Source of the DNA: JACQSU01 sp964359785
GTDB taxonomy: Archaea; Nanobdellota; Nanobdellia; Woesearchaeales; JAGWAF01
Direction: 5' to 3'
Length of the DNA stretch: 23,651 nt
Assembly: GCA_964359785.1 (NCBI GenBank)
Contig: CAYHWL010000008.1
Coordinates: 1 to 23,651 of the forward strand
The notes under the pieces are model-generated. The model was not told where the DNA came from. It saw only the letters and a list, made by a program, of their open reading frames with translations, and made no database searches. Shown piece by piece: positions 22,686-23,651 of this stretch. Positions within the stretch are counted from its first letter, which is position 1, and each line of letters begins with the position of its first letter. The position numbers were made by a program, and so were the translations under genes.

Positions 22686-22743
22686 CAACAAAACAGGGGT
22701 TTTGTTGCACAACACGGACTATGGTTCGTGTTATACAACAAAC
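22686..22743 (-). other. Switch-like RNA structure downstream of tRNA-Ser
   Basis: Two alternative hairpins share one strand. Hairpin 1: segment 22686-22694 pairs perfectly with 22699-22707 (9 bp, 4-nt loop), and on the minus strand it is followed by TTTT, like an intrinsic terminator. Hairpin 2: the same 22701-22707 segment can pair with 22736-22742 (7 bp), enclosing AACACG/CGTGTT (22711-22716 with 22731-22736 region) and a 10-nt loop. It lies between the tRNA-Ser 3' end and the CBS promoter. Most simply a tRNA terminator; the exclusive pairing resembles an attenuator. Confidence 0.5.
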
Positions 22744-22756
22744 ACCGCCCTATCTA

Positions 22757-22886
22757 CGCCAATGCCCGGATTTGAACCGGGACATCCCGAAGGAAACAAG
22801 CTTTCATGGAAAAACTCCATTTCACGAATTTCGAACGGAGCTCGAATTTTCCAGGCTTGCGCAATACCGGGTTATGCGACATTGGC
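22757..22886 (-). tRNA. tRNA-Ser(GGA) with an intron in the anticodon loop
   Basis: The 130-nt gene matures to 84 nt. The acceptor stem GCCAATG/CATTGGC is perfect and the discriminator is G, as usual for Ser; no encoded CCA. The D stem is GCA/TGC. The anticodon stem CAAGC/GCTTG has spliced loop CTGGAAA, giving anticodon GGA at 22850-22852. A long class II variable arm has a TTCG-capped stem. The T arm is CCCGG/CCGGG with loop TTCAAAT. The 46-nt intron lies at the standard 37/38 position. Confidence 0.92.
22803..22848 (-). other. 46-nt standard-position intron in tRNA-Ser
   Basis: Inserted after anticodon-loop position 37; borders are uncertain by one base because of an A-run. TGGA of the anticodon region can pair with TCCA near the intron end (22807-22810), as in bulge-helix-bulge precursors. 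Confidence 0.75.
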
Positions 22887-22916
22887 AATATCCTCTTAAT
22901 GGGTCAACCTTGAGCC

Positions 22917-22925
22917 ATTTAAAAG
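22917..22925 (-). promoter_or_regulatory. TATA box for tRNA-Ser
   Basis: Minus-strand CTTTTAAAT, centred 35 bp before the tRNA 5' end, predicting a leader of about 9 nt for RNase P to remove. Confidence 0.6.
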
Positions 22926-22940
22926 ATTATCGTGAGAAAA

Positions 22941-23555
22941 CTATTCCTGCGCGCTCTCAAGCACGATAGCACGGATCATCTCGAAATAAAGCTCGTCTGA
23001 ATTCGAGCACTGACCATTGCACTTGACGATCTCGCCCCAAGCCTTGGTCAGGGCCCTTGAACCAAGAGAATCCACCGCGTTATTCACTTCAGTTAGAGCC
23101 TTTGAGAAATCCACTATATCCTCAGCGGAATTCCAGTATTTGTAGGTACGGAACAAATTGAGTATCAGATCAGAATTCGGGACGTTCTGGTTCTCTGTGA
23201 CAGTGATGATGAAATTGAAATACTGATTGTTCTTGCAGCCGCTTGCCACACACGCGCTAAGCTCCTTCCAATCACCCGATATCTTGCGATTGCCAGTGTC
23301 GCGCACCAGCTCATCAGTCTGGGTTATCAGCGTCGAGCGTTTGACAACATCCAGACTGCCCTTGTTAAGAGTCAAAGTGTTGAGTATGATCTGCGGACCG
23401 TCTGCTCGCACGAAATACTTGAAAGCCACGACAGCGACCACCAAAAGAAGGATAGCCGCCAAAACCTGGAAACCACTCTTCTCGATATACTTCTTATACG
23501 CAGGTTTGTGGATCTCAATGTTGGCATGAGGCCCTTTTTTCCATGACGAGAACAT
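22941..23555 (-). CDS. Single-pass membrane protein of unknown function
   Basis: 204 residues: a basic cytoplasmic start (MFSSWKKGPHANIEIHKPAYKK in part), one membrane helix at about 28-49 (GFQVLAAILLLVVAVVAFKYFV), and a mainly helical soluble domain presumably outside. It has two close Cys pairs, CVASGC near residue 104 and CNGQC near 180, that could form disulphides. Hydrophobic helices such as DLILNLFRTYKYWNSAEDIVDF suggest a folded helical bundle. No family recognised. ATG 23555 lies 26 bp downstream of a TATA box, so it is probably leaderless. The gene ends 16 bp before the tRNA-Ser TATA box. Confidence 0.72.
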   Translation of the reverse strand: MFSSWKKGPHANIEIHKPAYKKYIEKSGFQVLAAILLLVVAVVAFKYFVRADGPQIILNTLTLNKGSLDVVKRSTLITQTDELVRDTGNRKISGDWKELSACVASGCKNNQYFNFIITVTENQNVPNSDLILNLFRTYKYWNSAEDIVDFSKALTEVNNAVDSLGSRALTKAWGEIVKCNGQCSNSDELYFEMIRAIVLESAQE

Positions 23556-23577
23556 GGGAAAATCCCTCGCAAATCTC

Positions 23578-23585
23578 TATTTAAA
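23578..23585 (-). promoter_or_regulatory. TATA box for the 22941-23555 gene
   Basis: Minus-strand TTTAAATA centred about 26 bp before ATG 23555. Nothing else recognisable lies between it and the window end. Confidence 0.6.
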
Positions 23586-23651
23586 TGATTCGGAATTTAG
23601 ACTTTTGCGTTTTTGACAAAAACCTGTTTGTTTAAGATTTCTTCGAGGTTT

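Noticed and set aside
22757..22886. Integration (att) site at tRNA-Ser
   Set aside because: No repeat of the tRNA 3' end and no integrase in the window.

Overview
The window is a compact archaeal chromosome segment. It carries the complete archaeal RNA polymerase large-subunit operon (rpoH, rpoB'' and rpoB' as separate genes, rpoA', rpoA''), followed by eL30, an archaeal NusA-like KH protein, uS12 and uS7. It also has BHB-type tRNA introns, TATA-box promoters and archaeal-type surface lipoproteins. A eukaryote-like GT3 glycogen synthase, an S-layer-like protein with the 'LLG-DY-I' signature, very tight gene packing and tRNA introns at non-standard positions fit a DPANN-type archaeon. That lineage call is inference (about 60% sure); the archaeal assignment is certain.

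Layout. (1) 1-530: end of an unidentified + strand gene that enters from outside the window and meets uS7 tail to tail across two T-runs. (2) 531-9971, minus strand: information-processing operon, transcribed rpoH > rpoB'' > rpoB' > rpoA' > rpoA'' > eL30 > nusA-like > uS12 > uS7. Internal TATA promoters lie just before eL30 and uS12. (3) 10061-10298, minus: tRNA-Asp(GTC) and tRNA-Lys(TTT), 27 nt apart and directly upstream of rpoH. Each carries a 32-nt intron at an unusual site (T-loop 59/60 and D-loop 19/20). (4) 10484-11530: two small divergent secreted or membrane proteins of unknown function. (5) 11533-14822, minus: glycogen synthase overlapping phosphoglycerate mutase. (6) 14922-19332, plus: a small MscS-type channel gene broken by one in-frame TAA, an S-layer-like protein and a large C-terminally anchored surface protein. 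(7) 19329-21773, minus: a lipoprotein with two cupredoxin domains, a TerC-like DUF475 membrane protein, and a lipoprotein with a CARDB-like domain and a copper-ligand-less cupredoxin. (8) 21807-23555, minus: a four-CBS-domain protein, a switch-like RNA structure, intron-containing tRNA-Ser(GGA), and a single-pass membrane protein. The last ~65 bases hold nothing I can identify. No gene-free stretch exceeds 300 bases. The longest are 1574-1793 (the uS12 promoter plus nothing else recognised) and 10299-10483 (the leader and TATA box of the tRNA transcript).

Expression logic visible in the sequence: almost every gene that starts a transcription unit has a TATA-like box centred 25-28 bp before its ATG, which predicts leaderless mRNAs. 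Several operon-internal genes instead use GGTGA 4-5 nt before the ATG, and three times this GGTGA is formed by the AGG-TGA end of the preceding gene. No CRISPR array, insertion sequence, transposase or phage gene was seen.
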